From: Mycobacterium nebraskense | Lineage (GTDB): Bacteria; Actinomycetota; Actinomycetes; Mycobacteriales; Mycobacteriaceae | DNA: 64,000 nt | Direction: 5' to 3' | NCBI RefSeq assembly: GCF_002102255.1 | Contig: NZ_LQPH01000174.1 | Coordinates: forward strand, 1-64,000 | Shown: positions 20,727 to 29,986 of the stretch, one piece after another | Numbering within the stretch: position 1 is the stretch's first letter | How the letters are laid out: each line of letters begins with the position of its first letter | Notes under the pieces: model-generated | Told to the model about the DNA's origin: nothing | Databases searched by the model: none | The model's input: only the letters and a program-made list of their open reading frames with translations | Position numbers and translations under genes: made by a program

Positions 20727-21212
20727 GTGTCCGGTACGCGCGTCGCGCCGCACAGTGTGCGATATCGCGAACGACTGTGGGTGCCATGGTGGTGGTGGCC
20801 GCTGGCCTTCGGGCTGGCGGGCCTCATCGCTTTCGAAGTCAACATGGGTGTCGCCCCCGGACCTTCCTGGCTGCCGTACGCAACGCTTTTCGCCGTGGCG
20901 GCCGGAACGCTGCTGTGGTTGGGCCGCGTCGAGATCCGGGTTACCGCTGATCCGAACGTCCCGGGCGGGGTGGAACTGTGGGCCGGCGAGGCGCACCTGC
21001 CGGTCAACGTGATCGCCCGATCGGCCGCGGTAGCCCCGTCGGCCAAGTCCGCTGCCCTGGGCCGCCAACTCGACCCGGCGGCTTTTGTGCTGCATCGCGC
21101 GTGGATCGGGCCGATGATCCTGGTCGTCCTCGATGACCCGGACGACCCGACGCCGTACTGGCTGGTGAGTTGCCGCCATCCGGAGCGGGTGCTGTCGTCA
21201 TTGCGCAGCTGA
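20727..21212 (+). CDS. DUF3093 family membrane protein
   Basis: 161 aa, the length of Rv2698. It begins [18 protein letters not shown]. Two transmembrane segments lie near residues 20-62 ([17 protein letters not shown] and [20 protein letters not shown]), followed by a soluble domain ending in the conserved [12 protein letters not shown]. The GTG at 20727 is preferred over the upstream in-frame start because of the leaderless promoter and the family length. Divergent from dut. Function unknown. Confidence 0.83.
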   Translation: MSGTRVAPHSVRYRERLWVPWWWWPLAFGLAGLIAFEVNMGVAPGPSWLPYATLFAVAAGTLLWLGRVEIRVTADPNVPGGVELWAGEAHLPVNVIARSAAVAPSAKSAALGRQLDPAAFVLHRAWIGPMILVVLDDPDDPTPYWLVSCRHPERVLSSLRS

Positions 21213-21224
21213 CCCCGAAATCGG

Positions 21225-21527
21225 TCAGGCCGCGCAGTCGGTACAGATCATCAGGCCGTTCTTCTCGCTGGCCAGCCGGCTACGGTGTTGCACCAGGAAG
21301 CAGCTCGAGCAGGTGAACTCGTCAGCCTGCTTCGGAATGACGCGAACCGACAGTTCTTCCCCGGACAGGTCGGCGCCAGGCAGCTCAAAAGATTCAGCGG
21401 TTTCGGATTCGTCGACGTCGACCACGGCCGAAGCCGCCTCGTTGCGTCGCGCTTTGAGCTCCTCCAGCGAGTCTTCCGAGACGTCGTCCGTCTCGGTGCG
21501 CCGTGGAGCGTCGTAGTCGGTAGGCAT
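21225..21527 (-). CDS. DUF4193 small acidic zinc-ribbon protein
   Basis: 100 aa, homologue of Rv2699c. The N-terminal 65 residues are acidic and probably disordered. The C-terminus holds CSSC and CTDC pairs 21 residues apart ([18 protein letters not shown] then [10 protein letters not shown]), a treble-clef or zinc-ribbon pattern. GGGGAAGAG precedes the ATG. It is divergent from cei and shares the intergenic region that carries a Crp-type palindrome. It is very conserved in actinobacteria; function unknown. Confidence 0.85.
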   Translation of the reverse strand: MPTDYDAPRRTETDDVSEDSLEELKARRNEAASAVVDVDESETAESFELPGADLSGEELSVRVIPKQADEFTCSSCFLVQHRSRLASEKNGLMICTDCAA

Positions 21528-21640
21528 ATCTCTTCCCCTGCCCTATTGCCTCTGCATGCCCTCGTTAGCTCAAGCATCGCTTTGTACCAGCGTCGAACGC
21601 ATCCACCAAATGATTCGTGCCCGTATAGCGGTCCGTTAAT

Positions 21641-21658
21641 GTGTGATTTACGTCACAC
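21641..21658. promoter_or_regulatory. Crp-type binding palindrome upstream of cei
   Basis: GTGTGATTTACGTCACAC has perfect 6-bp arms with a 6-nt spacer and matches the mycobacterial Crp (Rv3676) consensus TGTGA-N6-TCACA exactly. Its centre is about 72 bp upstream of the predicted leaderless start of cei, a usual distance for activation. It also lies 114 bp from the divergent DUF4193 start. Confidence 0.75.
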
Positions 21659-21721
21659 ACCCATATTGACCCTTGCGTTCGCCTTTGAACAGTGCGTTTA
21701 GGGTGCGGTTAGAGTGCACCT

Positions 21722-22372
21722 GTGGTCGCACAAATCACCGAGGGTACCGCCTTCGACAAGCACGGTCGGCCCTTCCGGCGACGCAATCCCCGGCCCGCCA
21801 TCGTCGTGGTGGTTTTCCTGGTGGTGGTGACCGCCGTGGTGTGGACCATTGCGCTGACCCGGCCGGCGAAGGTGCACGAGGTCGCGGTGTGCAACCCGCC
21901 GCCGCAAGGGGCCGGATCGGCGCCGGCTCAGCTCGGTGAGCAGGTGTCGCGGAGCGCGATGATGGACGCCACGCCCGCCAAACTCGGCGACACCAAGGTC
22001 CGCGTGCTCAACGCCAGCGGCCGCGGCGGACAAGCCGGCGACGTCGCCGGCGCGTTGAAGGACATCGGGTTCGCTCAGCCGACCGCCGCTAACGATCCCC
22101 TCTATGCCGGCACCCGGCTCACCTGCCAGGGCCAGATCCGGTTCGGTACGGCCGGGCAGGCCAACGCGGCCGCGGTTTGGCTGGTGGCGCCGTGCATGGA
22201 GTTGTTCAGCGACAGCCGCGCCGACGACTCCGTCGACCTGGCGTTGGGCACGGACTTCACCGCGCTGGCCCACAACGATGACATCGACGCCGTACTGGCC
22301 ACCCTGCGCCCCGGCGCCACCGGGCCCTCAGACCCCGCGCTACTCACGAAGATTCACGCCAGCAGCTGCTGA
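21722..22372 (+). CDS. cei: Cell envelope integrity protein Cei, LytR C-terminal domain
   Basis: 216 aa, homologue of Rv2700. The N-terminal cytoplasmic tail (RRRNPRP) precedes one membrane helix (AIVVVVFLVVVTAVVWTIAL, residues 26-45). The periplasmic part contains a LytR_C-type domain (KVRVLNASGRGGQAGDVA) and several Cys. The H37Rv homologue is reported to be needed for envelope integrity and virulence. TAGAGT at 21710-21715, 6 nt before the GTG, predicts a leaderless transcript, and a Crp-type site lies further upstream. Confidence 0.88.
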   Translation: MVAQITEGTAFDKHGRPFRRRNPRPAIVVVVFLVVVTAVVWTIALTRPAKVHEVAVCNPPPQGAGSAPAQLGEQVSRSAMMDATPAKLGDTKVRVLNASGRGGQAGDVAGALKDIGFAQPTAANDPLYAGTRLTCQGQIRFGTAGQANAAAVWLVAPCMELFSDSRADDSVDLALGTDFTALAHNDDIDAVLATLRPGATGPSDPALLTKIHASSC

Positions 22373-22379
22373 CGGGGCG

Positions 22380-23258
22380 TCAATCGAGAATCGGGTCCAG
22401 GCCGTCGATTTCGGCCAGCGCCGCCAGCAGCTCATCGGCGATACCCGGTGCGGCGGCCAGCACCAGCCCGGCACCATCAATGTTGCTCGGGGGCAAGGAA
22501 ACTCGCGCCCCGGCCTCGGCCGCGATCAGCGCTCCCGCGGCGCAATCCCACGGCTGCAGGCCGTGCTCGTAGAACGCGTCGAGCCGGCCCGCCGCGACCA
22601 TGCACAAATCCAGCGCCGCCGAACCGATGCGGCGAACGTCGCGGACCACCGGCAGCAGCCGCGCCAATAACGCCGCCTGCGCCGCCCGACGCTGCCTTGA
22701 GTAACCGAAACCGGTGCCCAGCAACGCCATCGACAAATCATCGACCGCGGCGCACCGCAACGGTCTTGCCCCTTGCTCGTCGATGACATGCGCGCCGAGA
22801 CCGATTGCGGCCGAGTACACCCTGCCGCCGACGACGTCGGCGACCGCGCCCGCCACCGACACGCCGTCAACTTGCACACCGACGGACACCGCGTATGCCG
22901 GAATGCCGTAGACGAAGTTCACCGTGCCGTCGATGGGATCGAGCACCCAGGTGACCGCGTCCGCGGGGGTGGCCGCCGGATCGGCCGGACCGCCGCCCTC
23001 TTCGCCGAGAATCGGGTCACCGGGCCGTAATTGAGCCAGCCGATCCCGCAACAGGCGCTCCGTCTCGGTGTCGACGACGGTTACCGGATCGGTGGGGGTG
23101 CTCTTCGACCGCACCGCTCCGTTCCCTGGAAATTTCGAGCCTGCCGCGGCCGCGCCGAACACCTCGACGCGGCGACGCCGCACGAACGCGGCGGCTTCCG
23201 TGGCCAATGTCTCGGCCACCGTGCGCAACCGGGCGGGCTCGTCATCAGGTGGGGTCAC
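22380..23258 (-). CDS. suhB: Inositol-1-monophosphatase family protein SuhB
   Basis: 292 aa. Metal-binding motif A is WVLDPIDGTVNFVYG and motif B is LQPWDCAAGALIAAEAGA; EEGG supplies the additional Glu ligand. The enzyme class removes phosphate from myo-inositol 1-phosphate, giving inositol for phosphatidylinositol and mycothiol. The GTG start at 23258 gives MTPPDDEPAR. Counterpart of Rv2701c. The stop is 8 bp from the convergent cei stop. Confidence 0.92.
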   Translation of the reverse strand: MTPPDDEPARLRTVAETLATEAAAFVRRRRVEVFGAAAAGSKFPGNGAVRSKSTPTDPVTVVDTETERLLRDRLAQLRPGDPILGEEGGGPADPAATPADAVTWVLDPIDGTVNFVYGIPAYAVSVGVQVDGVSVAGAVADVVGGRVYSAAIGLGAHVIDEQGARPLRCAAVDDLSMALLGTGFGYSRQRRAAQAALLARLLPVVRDVRRIGSAALDLCMVAAGRLDAFYEHGLQPWDCAAGALIAAEAGARVSLPPSNIDGAGLVLAAAPGIADELLAALAEIDGLDPILD

Positions 23259-23361
23259 CGGTCTATCGCATCACAGGCGCCACGGCCCCGCAGATACCCC
23301 GTAGCCGCATCGGCGCCGGGCTAAGGTGGGCGGACAGCCCAAGTCACGCCCAGGAGCTTCG

Positions 23362-24171
23362 ATGACCAGCACCGACTCGACCACGGATACGCCCGGCACC
23401 GCCGCCGCCGTCGGCACACCACAGCGTCGGGGATTCGGTGTCGACGTCGGCGGCAGCGGCATCAAGGGCGGCATCGTCGACATGGACACCGGGCAGTTGA
23501 TCGGCGAGCGGGTCAAGCTGTTGACCCCGCAGCCCGCAACGCCGCCGGCGGTCGCCAAGACCATCGCCGAGGTTGTCAACGCGTTCGGCTGGACCGGTCC
23601 GCTCGGGGTGACCTATCCCGGGGTCGTCACCCACGGCGTCGTTCAAACGGCGGCCAACGTCGACAAGTCGTGGATCGGCACCAACGCGCGCGACATCATC
23701 AGCGCCGAACTAGACGGCCAGGACGTCACGGTGCTCAACGATGCCGACGCCGCCGGGCTGGCCGAGGAGCACTACGGAGCGGGCAAAAACCGGTCGGGCC
23801 TGGTCGTGTTGCTGACGTTCGGCACGGGAATCGGCTCCGCGGTCATTCACAACGGCACGTTGATACCCAACACCGAGTTCGGGCATCTCGAGGTCGGCGG
23901 CAAAGAAGCCGAAGAGCGGGCGGCGTCGTCGGTCAAAGAGAAGAACGATTGGAGCTACGAAAAGTGGGCCAAGCAGGTCACTCGGGTGCTGGTGGCCATC
24001 GAGAACGCGGTGTGGCCGGACCTGTTCATCGCCGGTGGCGGCATCAGCCGCAAGGCCGACAAGTGGCTACCGCTGCTCGAAAACCGCACCCCGGTGGTGG
24101 CTGCGGCCCTGCTCAACACCGCCGGGATAGTCGGCGCGGCCATGGCCTCCACCTCCGACGTGACCCACTGA
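23362..24171 (+). CDS. ppgK: Polyphosphate glucokinase
   Basis: 269 aa of the ROK family. FGVDVGGSGIKGGIVD is the phosphate-binding motif. VTVLNDADAAGLAEEHYGAG carries the catalytic Asp region, and LLTFGTGIGSAVIHNG completes the ATP/polyP site. It phosphorylates glucose with polyphosphate or ATP. AGGAG at 23352-23356 precedes the ATG by 5 nt, fixing the start over the longer frame. Counterpart of Rv2702, directly upstream of sigA. Confidence 0.93.
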   Translation: MTSTDSTTDTPGTAAAVGTPQRRGFGVDVGGSGIKGGIVDMDTGQLIGERVKLLTPQPATPPAVAKTIAEVVNAFGWTGPLGVTYPGVVTHGVVQTAANVDKSWIGTNARDIISAELDGQDVTVLNDADAAGLAEEHYGAGKNRSGLVVLLTFGTGIGSAVIHNGTLIPNTEFGHLEVGGKEAEERAASSVKEKNDWSYEKWAKQVTRVLVAIENAVWPDLFIAGGGISRKADKWLPLLENRTPVVAAALLNTAGIVGAAMASTSDVTH

Positions 24172-24209
24172 TTTTTCCCCGGCAGAGCCGTTCGCCCGCT
24201 CGCTGTCGT

Positions 24210-24215
24210 TACAAT
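24210..24215 (+). promoter_or_regulatory. Candidate sigA promoter -10 element
   Basis: TACAAT lies in the 175-bp gap between ppgK and sigA, about 130 nt before the sigA GTG. No good -35 is visible at 16-18 bp. It is the best SigA-type -10 in the gap and would give a leader of about 125 nt. Confidence 0.35.
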
Positions 24216-24346
24216 GGTCATCGGCGACCGCCCGAACGATAGCGTGCAATACCCACGCTGATCCAACGCCGACATCGACATAGCAGACACTTTCGGTTGA
24301 CCATGCCCAATACCCACCGAAGGTGAGCCCAAACGAAGGGGTGTAA

Positions 24347-25855
<1,509 letters not shown>

Positions 25856-25865
25856 GGGAGCCACC

Positions 25866-25904
25866 GACCGTCCTCGCCGGACCCGTTGCCGCGCAAGGAC
25901 GGTC
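25866..25904 (+). terminator. Hairpin after sigA
   Basis: GACCGTCCT (25866-25874) and AGGACGGTC (25896-25904) form a perfect 9-bp stem with a 21-nt GC-rich loop, starting 11 nt after the sigA stop. There is no T run, as is common in mycobacteria. It could be a terminator or an mRNA 3'-end stabiliser. Confidence 0.5.
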
Positions 25905-25959
25905 AACCTCCACGGAAAATCCGTCGCGCCGGTGGCCGCGCCGTCGTACCGTGACTCCC

Positions 25960-26373
25960 ATGTCAGGCAACCGCACAGTGGTCTCATCCGACTCCGAGTT
26001 CGAGACGGCCGTCGGCTATTCGCGCGCGGTCCGCGTCGGCCCGCACGTGTCGGTGGCCGGAACGACCGGCGCCGGGCCGGCCGGGGATATCGCGGCCCAG
26101 GCGCGAGACGCGTTGCGCCGCATCGAGATTGCGCTCCGCCAGGCGGGCGCGGCGCTCACCGACGTGGTCCGCACCCGCATCTACGTCACCGACATCTCCC
26201 GCTGGCGCGAGGTCGCAGCGGTGCATGCGCAGGTCTTCGGCGCCATCCGTCCCGCGGCGACCATGGTGGAAGTGTCCGCGCTGATCGCACCCGCGCTGCT
26301 GGTGGAGATCGAAGCCGACGCCTACGTGGACTCCCCTGCCGGCGGGAACGTTCCGTCGGGCGCCGGGCGGTAG
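25960..26373 (+). CDS. RidA/YjgF/YER057c family protein
   Basis: 137 aa, positional counterpart of Rv2704. The RidA signature is visible in HVSVAGTTGAG, RIYVTDISRWREVAAVH and RPAATMVEVSALIAPALLVEIEA. The conserved Arg (VRTRIYV) needed by imine deaminases is present, so hydrolysis of reactive enamine/imine intermediates is plausible. The ATG at 25960 lies 7 nt after TACCGT, predicting a leaderless transcript; a GTG at 25951 is the alternative. The last 52 bp overlap the convergent DUF952 gene. Confidence 0.85.
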   Translation: MSGNRTVVSSDSEFETAVGYSRAVRVGPHVSVAGTTGAGPAGDIAAQARDALRRIEIALRQAGAALTDVVRTRIYVTDISRWREVAAVHAQVFGAIRPAATMVEVSALIAPALLVEIEADAYVDSPAGGNVPSGAGR

Positions 26374-26687
26374 GCGGTGACCCGGATCACAGCATCTGTG
26401 GGCAGCGGACCGTACAGGTGAGGGAACAGCATCGACTCCGGATCCGTTGCTACGCCGGGCTCCCAACGCACCTCAGAGTGCAGCCGCGCCGGGTCGATGT
26501 GCAGTAGCAGCAAGTCGTCGCGACCCCGGTAGAGCCGGTTGGCGGGCAGATGGACCTGCTCGGGCGCCGACAGATGGATGAACTGGCCGCCGCCGGACGC
26601 GTCGGGGCGAATCCCACCGGAAGCGCGGGCGCGGGACCACTCGTCGAGCCCGCACAGATGTACCAGCAGGTCAGGAGCGAAAGTCAC
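26322..26687 (-). CDS. DUF952 family protein
   Basis: 121 aa. The family pattern is clear: LLVHLCGLDEWSRARASGG, then GGQFIHLSAPEQV and LLLLHIDPARL, ending GPLPTDAVIRVTAYRP. It is a small cytosolic protein of unknown activity. The GTG start lies 8 nt after TAAAGT (26696-26701, minus strand), so it is predicted leaderless. The 3' end overlaps the RidA gene on the other strand by 52 bp. Confidence 0.82.
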   Translation of the reverse strand: MTFAPDLLVHLCGLDEWSRARASGGIRPDASGGGQFIHLSAPEQVHLPANRLYRGRDDLLLLHIDPARLHSEVRWEPGVATDPESMLFPHLYGPLPTDAVIRVTAYRPAPDGTFPPAGEST

Positions 26688-26823
26688 GGGTGATCACTTT
26701 AGAGAACGCGACGAAACGAAATGTTTACAGCCCGTGAGAAACGACACACCCGATAACGATCGGGGAACAAGGCGAAAACCCCATACGTCTGAGAGAGTGA
26801 ATGAAAGCAAGAACGGAGAAGCC

Positions 26824-27009
26824 ATGAATGCAACTCTGACCAGTCCCGAGCTAACCCGTGCGGATCGCTGCGATCGCTGCGGTGCCGCTGCTCGTGTCCG
26901 TGCCACGCTGCCTTCCGGAGCTGAGCTTCTCTTCTGCCAGCATCACGCCAACGAGCACGAGGCGAAACTGACCGCGCTTTCCGCCGTCCTGGAGTTCAGC
27001 GGAAGCTAA
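26824..27009 (+). CDS. DUF7455 small zinc-ribbon-like protein
   Basis: 61 aa. It has RCDRCGAAARVRATLPSGAELLFCQHHANEHE, given here as CDRCGAAARV and LLFCQHHANEHE, with a C-x2-C and a C-x-H-H set that could bind zinc. GGAG at 26815-26818 precedes the ATG by 5 nt, which fixes the start against the longer upstream frame. The same small protein sits near sigma-factor genes in other actinobacteria as I recall. Function unknown. Confidence 0.8.
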   Translation: MNATLTSPELTRADRCDRCGAAARVRATLPSGAELLFCQHHANEHEAKLTALSAVLEFSGS

Positions 27010-27074
27010 TTCCGCCGAACTCACCCGCCGGCAATGTGGGCGAGCGGGGCGGTCTTCGGTAATGCTGGACGGGT

Positions 27075-28043
27075 ATGAGCGATCAAGTCGCAAAACCGTC
27101 GCGCCATCACATCTGGCGACTCAGTCTGAGGACTCTCTCGAAAAGCTGGGATGATTCCATCTTTTCCGAGTCGGCTCAGGCCGGTTTCTGGTCGGCGCTG
27201 TCGCTACCGCCACTGCTGCTGGGGATGCTGGGCAGCCTGGCCTACGTGGCACCGCTGTTCGGCCCGGACACGTTGACGGCGATCGAGAAGAGCATCATCT
27301 CCGCGATCCGCAGCTTCTTCTCGCCCAGCGTCGTCAACGAGATCATCGAGCCGACCATCCGCGACGTCACCGCCAACGCCCGTGGCGAGGTGGTGTCGGT
27401 CGGCTTCCTGATCTCGATGTGGGCGGGATCGTCGGCCATCTCGGCCTACGTCGATGCCGTGGTGGAGGCGCACGACCAGACTCCGCTGCGGCATCCCGTA
27501 CGGCAGCGGCTCTTCGCCCTTTTCCTGTACATGGTGATGCTGGTCTTCGTGGTGGGGGCCGCGCCGGTGTTGGTGGTCGGTCCGCGCAAGGTGAGCGAAC
27601 ACATCCCCTACGACTTGGCCAACGTCCTGCGCTACGGCTACTACCCGGCGCTGATCCTCGGCCTGCTGGTCGGGGTGGTCATTCTGTACCGCGTGGCGCT
27701 GCCCGAACCCCTCCCGACGCACCGGCTGATCTTCGGCGCCGTTCTCGCCACGGCGGTCTTCCTGGTCGCCACGCTGGGCCTCCGGGTCTACCTGCGCTGG
27801 ATTACCAGCACCGGCTACACCTACGGTGCGCTGGCCACACCGATAGCGTTCCTGCTGTTCGCGTTCTTCGGCGGTTTCGCGCTCATGCTGGGCGCCGAAC
27901 TCAACGCCGCGATCCAAGAGGAGTTCCCGGCGCCGAAGACGCACGCCCACCGGCTGCGCAAGTGGCTGGAATCCCGCATCACTGTGCCGAAACGGGCGCC
28001 GGGTTCCCAGCCGGAGCCGGCGCCCGACAACGCAACCCTGTGA
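27075..28043 (+). CDS. YihY/BrkB-family inner membrane protein
   Basis: 322 aa, counterpart of Rv2707. About six transmembrane segments lie between residues 35 and 285, including SLPPLLLGMLGSLAYVAPLF and the family-typical YTYGALATPIAFLLFAFFGG before an acidic GAELNAAIQEE. A cytosolic basic tail follows. It was once mis-called RNase BN; its real role is unknown, possibly envelope-related. TAATGC 9 nt before the ATG may be a leaderless-type -10. Confidence 0.87.
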   Translation: MSDQVAKPSRHHIWRLSLRTLSKSWDDSIFSESAQAGFWSALSLPPLLLGMLGSLAYVAPLFGPDTLTAIEKSIISAIRSFFSPSVVNEIIEPTIRDVTANARGEVVSVGFLISMWAGSSAISAYVDAVVEAHDQTPLRHPVRQRLFALFLYMVMLVFVVGAAPVLVVGPRKVSEHIPYDLANVLRYGYYPALILGLLVGVVILYRVALPEPLPTHRLIFGAVLATAVFLVATLGLRVYLRWITSTGYTYGALATPIAFLLFAFFGGFALMLGAELNAAIQEEFPAPKTHAHRLRKWLESRITVPKRAPGSQPEPAPDNATL

Positions 28044-28065
28044 CGGCTGAGCTGTCGCGGCGGGC

Positions 28066-28314
28066 CTAGCCCTTCTTCATCCGCTCGTAGATCTGCTTGC
28101 AATCCGGACAGACGGGCGAGCCCGGCTTGGCCGCCTTGGTGACGGGAAAAACCTCCCCGCACAATGCCACCACGTGGTTACCCATGACCGCGCTCTCGGC
28201 GATCTTGTCCTTCTTGACGTAGTGGAAGTACTTCGGCGTATCGCTGCCGGTCCCGTCGTCGACGCGTTCGTCGGTCTCGGTGCGCTCGATCGTCTGGGTC
28301 TGCATACCTGACAT
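28066..28314 (-). CDS. DUF3039 zinc-ribbon protein
   Basis: 82 aa, the length of Rv2708c. It contains KYFHYVKKDKIAESAVMGN and then ALCGEVFPV and VCPDCKQIYERM, which give three Cys and a His for a zinc ribbon. Convergent with the YihY-type gene (22-bp gap) and divergent from DUF3099. Function unknown. It is widely conserved in actinobacteria near sigB. Confidence 0.83.
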   Translation of the reverse strand: MSGMQTQTIERTETDERVDDGTGSDTPKYFHYVKKDKIAESAVMGNHVVALCGEVFPVTKAAKPGSPVCPDCKQIYERMKKG

Positions 28315-28367
28315 TGTGCCCGTAACTCGTTTCTGCCGGAATCAACCGGGTGTGGGAGAGTGGAGAA

Positions 28368-28757
28368 ATGAAGCGCGAATCCGATCTGGGGTTCGACGAT
28401 GATGGCCGGCCGGTGCTCATCACCGCCGCGGAACCCTCCTACGAGGAGCAGCACCGCGCCCGGGTCCGGAAATACTTGACGCTGATGGCGTTCCGAATCC
28501 CGGCGCTGATCCTGGCCGCGCTCGCGTACGGCGCCTGGCACAACGGTCTGATCTCACTGGCGATCGTGGCCGTTTCGATCCCATTGCCGTGGATGGCCGT
28601 CCTGATCGCCAACGACCGGCCACCGCGCCGTCCCGACGAACCTCGGCGGTTCGAGGATGCCCGGCGACGCACGCCGCTATTCCCGAGCGCCGAGCGGCCG
28701 GCGCTCGAGCCGCCGCGGCAACCGCACTCGACCTGGCCTCCTGGACCGCAGGGTTAA
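28368..28757 (+). CDS. DUF3099 membrane protein
   Basis: 129 aa, counterpart of Rv2709. Two closely spaced membrane helices lie near residues 40-85 (IPALILAALAYGAWHNG and AIVAVSIPLPWMAVLIAND). A Pro/Arg-rich cytosolic tail follows. The GGAG of GTGGAGAAATG gives the ribosome site for ATG 28368. It lies directly upstream of sigB but ends before the sigB promoter elements. Function unknown. Confidence 0.8.
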   Translation: MKRESDLGFDDDGRPVLITAAEPSYEEQHRARVRKYLTLMAFRIPALILAALAYGAWHNGLISLAIVAVSIPLPWMAVLIANDRPPRRPDEPRRFEDARRRTPLFPSAERPALEPPRQPHSTWPPGPQG

Positions 28758-28769
28758 GAATAGTCGCAC

Positions 28770-28788
28770 TTCTCAGGACATTCTCAGG
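28770..28788 (+). promoter_or_regulatory. Tandem 8-bp direct repeat, MprA-like, upstream of sigB
   Basis: TTCTCAGG occurs at 28770-28777 and again at 28781-28788, with a 3-nt spacer, an 11-bp helical-turn period. Two 8-bp direct repeats with a 2-3 nt spacer is the reported layout of MprA sites, and MprA is known to activate sigB in M. tuberculosis. The match to MprA is inference. Confidence 0.55.
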
Positions 28789-28806
28789 TCGACGGGCACA
28801 TTCCTG

Positions 28807-28820
28807 CACGTCAAGACGTG
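28807..28820. promoter_or_regulatory. Inverted repeat upstream of the sigB promoter
   Basis: CACGTCAAGACGTG has perfect 6-bp arms and a 2-nt centre, 18 bp upstream of the -35 element of the SigE-type promoter. I do not recognise the binding protein. Confidence 0.4.
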
Positions 28821-28837
28821 TGAGATGGCAAACGGCT

Positions 28838-28866
28838 GGGAACTCTCAGGGCTGATCTGTCGTTGA
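28838..28866 (+). promoter_or_regulatory. SigE/SigH-type promoter of sigB
   Basis: GGGAAC (28838-28843) and CGTTGA (28861-28866) are separated by 17 nt and match the mycobacterial extracytoplasmic sigma consensus GGAAC / CGTT. A transcript would start near 28873, about 30 nt before the sigB ATG. Stress control of sigB by SigE is established in M. tuberculosis. Confidence 0.75.
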
Positions 28867-28901
28867 ACTTGATGACAGTACAAGCTGAACGGGAGGTCGC
28901 T

Positions 28902-29861
28902 ATGGCGAACGCCAGCACGAGCAGATTTGATGGCGATCTGGATGCTCAAAGCCCCGCCGCGGACCTCGTGCGCGTATATCTCAATGGCATCGGTAAGACG
29001 GCGCTGCTGAACGCGGCGGGCGAAGTTGAACTGGCCAAGCGCATCGAGGCTGGGCTCTATGCCGAGCATCTGCTCGAAACTCGCAAGCGCATCGGCGAGA
29101 ACCGCCGACGCGACCTCCAGGCCGTAGTGCGCGATGGCGCGGCCGCGCGCCGTCACCTGCTGGAAGCGAACCTGCGTCTGGTGGTGTCGCTGGCCAAGCG
29201 CTACACGGGTCGCGGGATGCCGCTGCTGGACCTGATCCAGGAGGGCAACCTGGGCTTGATTCGCGCGATGGAAAAGTTCGACTACACAAAGGGTTTCAAG
29301 TTCTCCACCTATGCCACGTGGTGGATTCGCCAGGCCATCACCCGTGGCATGGCCGACCAGAGCCGCACCATCCGGCTGCCCGTGCACCTCGTTGAGCAGG
29401 TCAACAAGCTGGCGCGGATCAAGCGGGAGATGCACCAGAACCTCGGACGTGAGGCCACCGACGAGGAACTCGCCGCCGAGTCCGGCATCCCGGTCGAGAA
29501 GATCAACGACCTGCTCGAGCACAGCCGCGACCCGGTAAGCCTGGACATGCCGGTCGGCTCCGAGGAGGAAGCCCCGCTGGGCGATTTCATCGAGGACGCC
29601 GAGGCGATGTCCGCCGAGAACGCGGTGATCGCCGAGCTGCTGCACACCGACATCCGCAGCGTGCTCGCCACTCTCGACGAGCGCGAGCACCAGGTGATCC
29701 GGCTGCGCTTCGGCCTCGACGACGGCCAGCCACGCACCCTCGACCAGATCGGCAAGCTGTTCGGCCTCTCGCGCGAGCGGGTCCGGCAAATCGAGCGGGA
29801 CGTAATGTCCAAACTCCGCCACGGCGAGCGCGCCGACCGGCTACGGTCGTACGCAAGCTAA
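28902..29861 (+). CDS. sigB: Principal-like stress sigma factor SigB
   Basis: 319 aa. It lacks the SigA N-terminal extension and begins at region 1.2 ([20 protein letters not shown]). Regions 2-4 are nearly identical to SigA, with [15 protein letters not shown] and [19 protein letters not shown]. It supports transcription under stress and in stationary phase. The ATG at 28902 follows GGGAGG (28891-28896) by 5 nt. The upstream ATG at 28872 is in frame but has no ribosome site. Counterpart of Rv2710. Confidence 0.96.
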   Translation: MANASTSRFDGDLDAQSPAADLVRVYLNGIGKTALLNAAGEVELAKRIEAGLYAEHLLETRKRIGENRRRDLQAVVRDGAAARRHLLEANLRLVVSLAKRYTGRGMPLLDLIQEGNLGLIRAMEKFDYTKGFKFSTYATWWIRQAITRGMADQSRTIRLPVHLVEQVNKLARIKREMHQNLGREATDEELAAESGIPVEKINDLLEHSRDPVSLDMPVGSEEEAPLGDFIEDAEAMSAENAVIAELLHTDIRSVLATLDEREHQVIRLRFGLDDGQPRTLDQIGKLFGLSRERVRQIERDVMSKLRHGERADRLRSYAS

Positions 29862-29876
29862 GGCCCCGAAGCTAGT

Positions 29877-29921
29877 ACAAGACGGTATGCCCGCCGCGGA
29901 CGCGGCGGGCATACTGCTTGT
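29877..29921 (+). terminator. Strong hairpin between sigB and ideR
   Basis: A perfect 14-bp stem pairs GTATGCCCGCCGCG (29885-29898) with CGCGGCGGGCATAC (29901-29914) around a 2-nt centre. It is extended by ACAAG/CTTGT at its base. There is no T run. It begins 15 nt after the sigB stop and separates sigB from ideR. Confidence 0.75.
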
Positions 29922-29986
29922 CGGGGATGCGTTACACCCATTCGTGCAGCTGGCCAAGTAGACTCGGCGGCGATGGAAGGTGCTGA

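Noticed and set aside
26851-27093. 80-codon minus-strand frame opposite the DUF7455 gene
   Set aside because: The plus-strand gene has a good ribosome site and Cys/His motif. The minus frame has neither.
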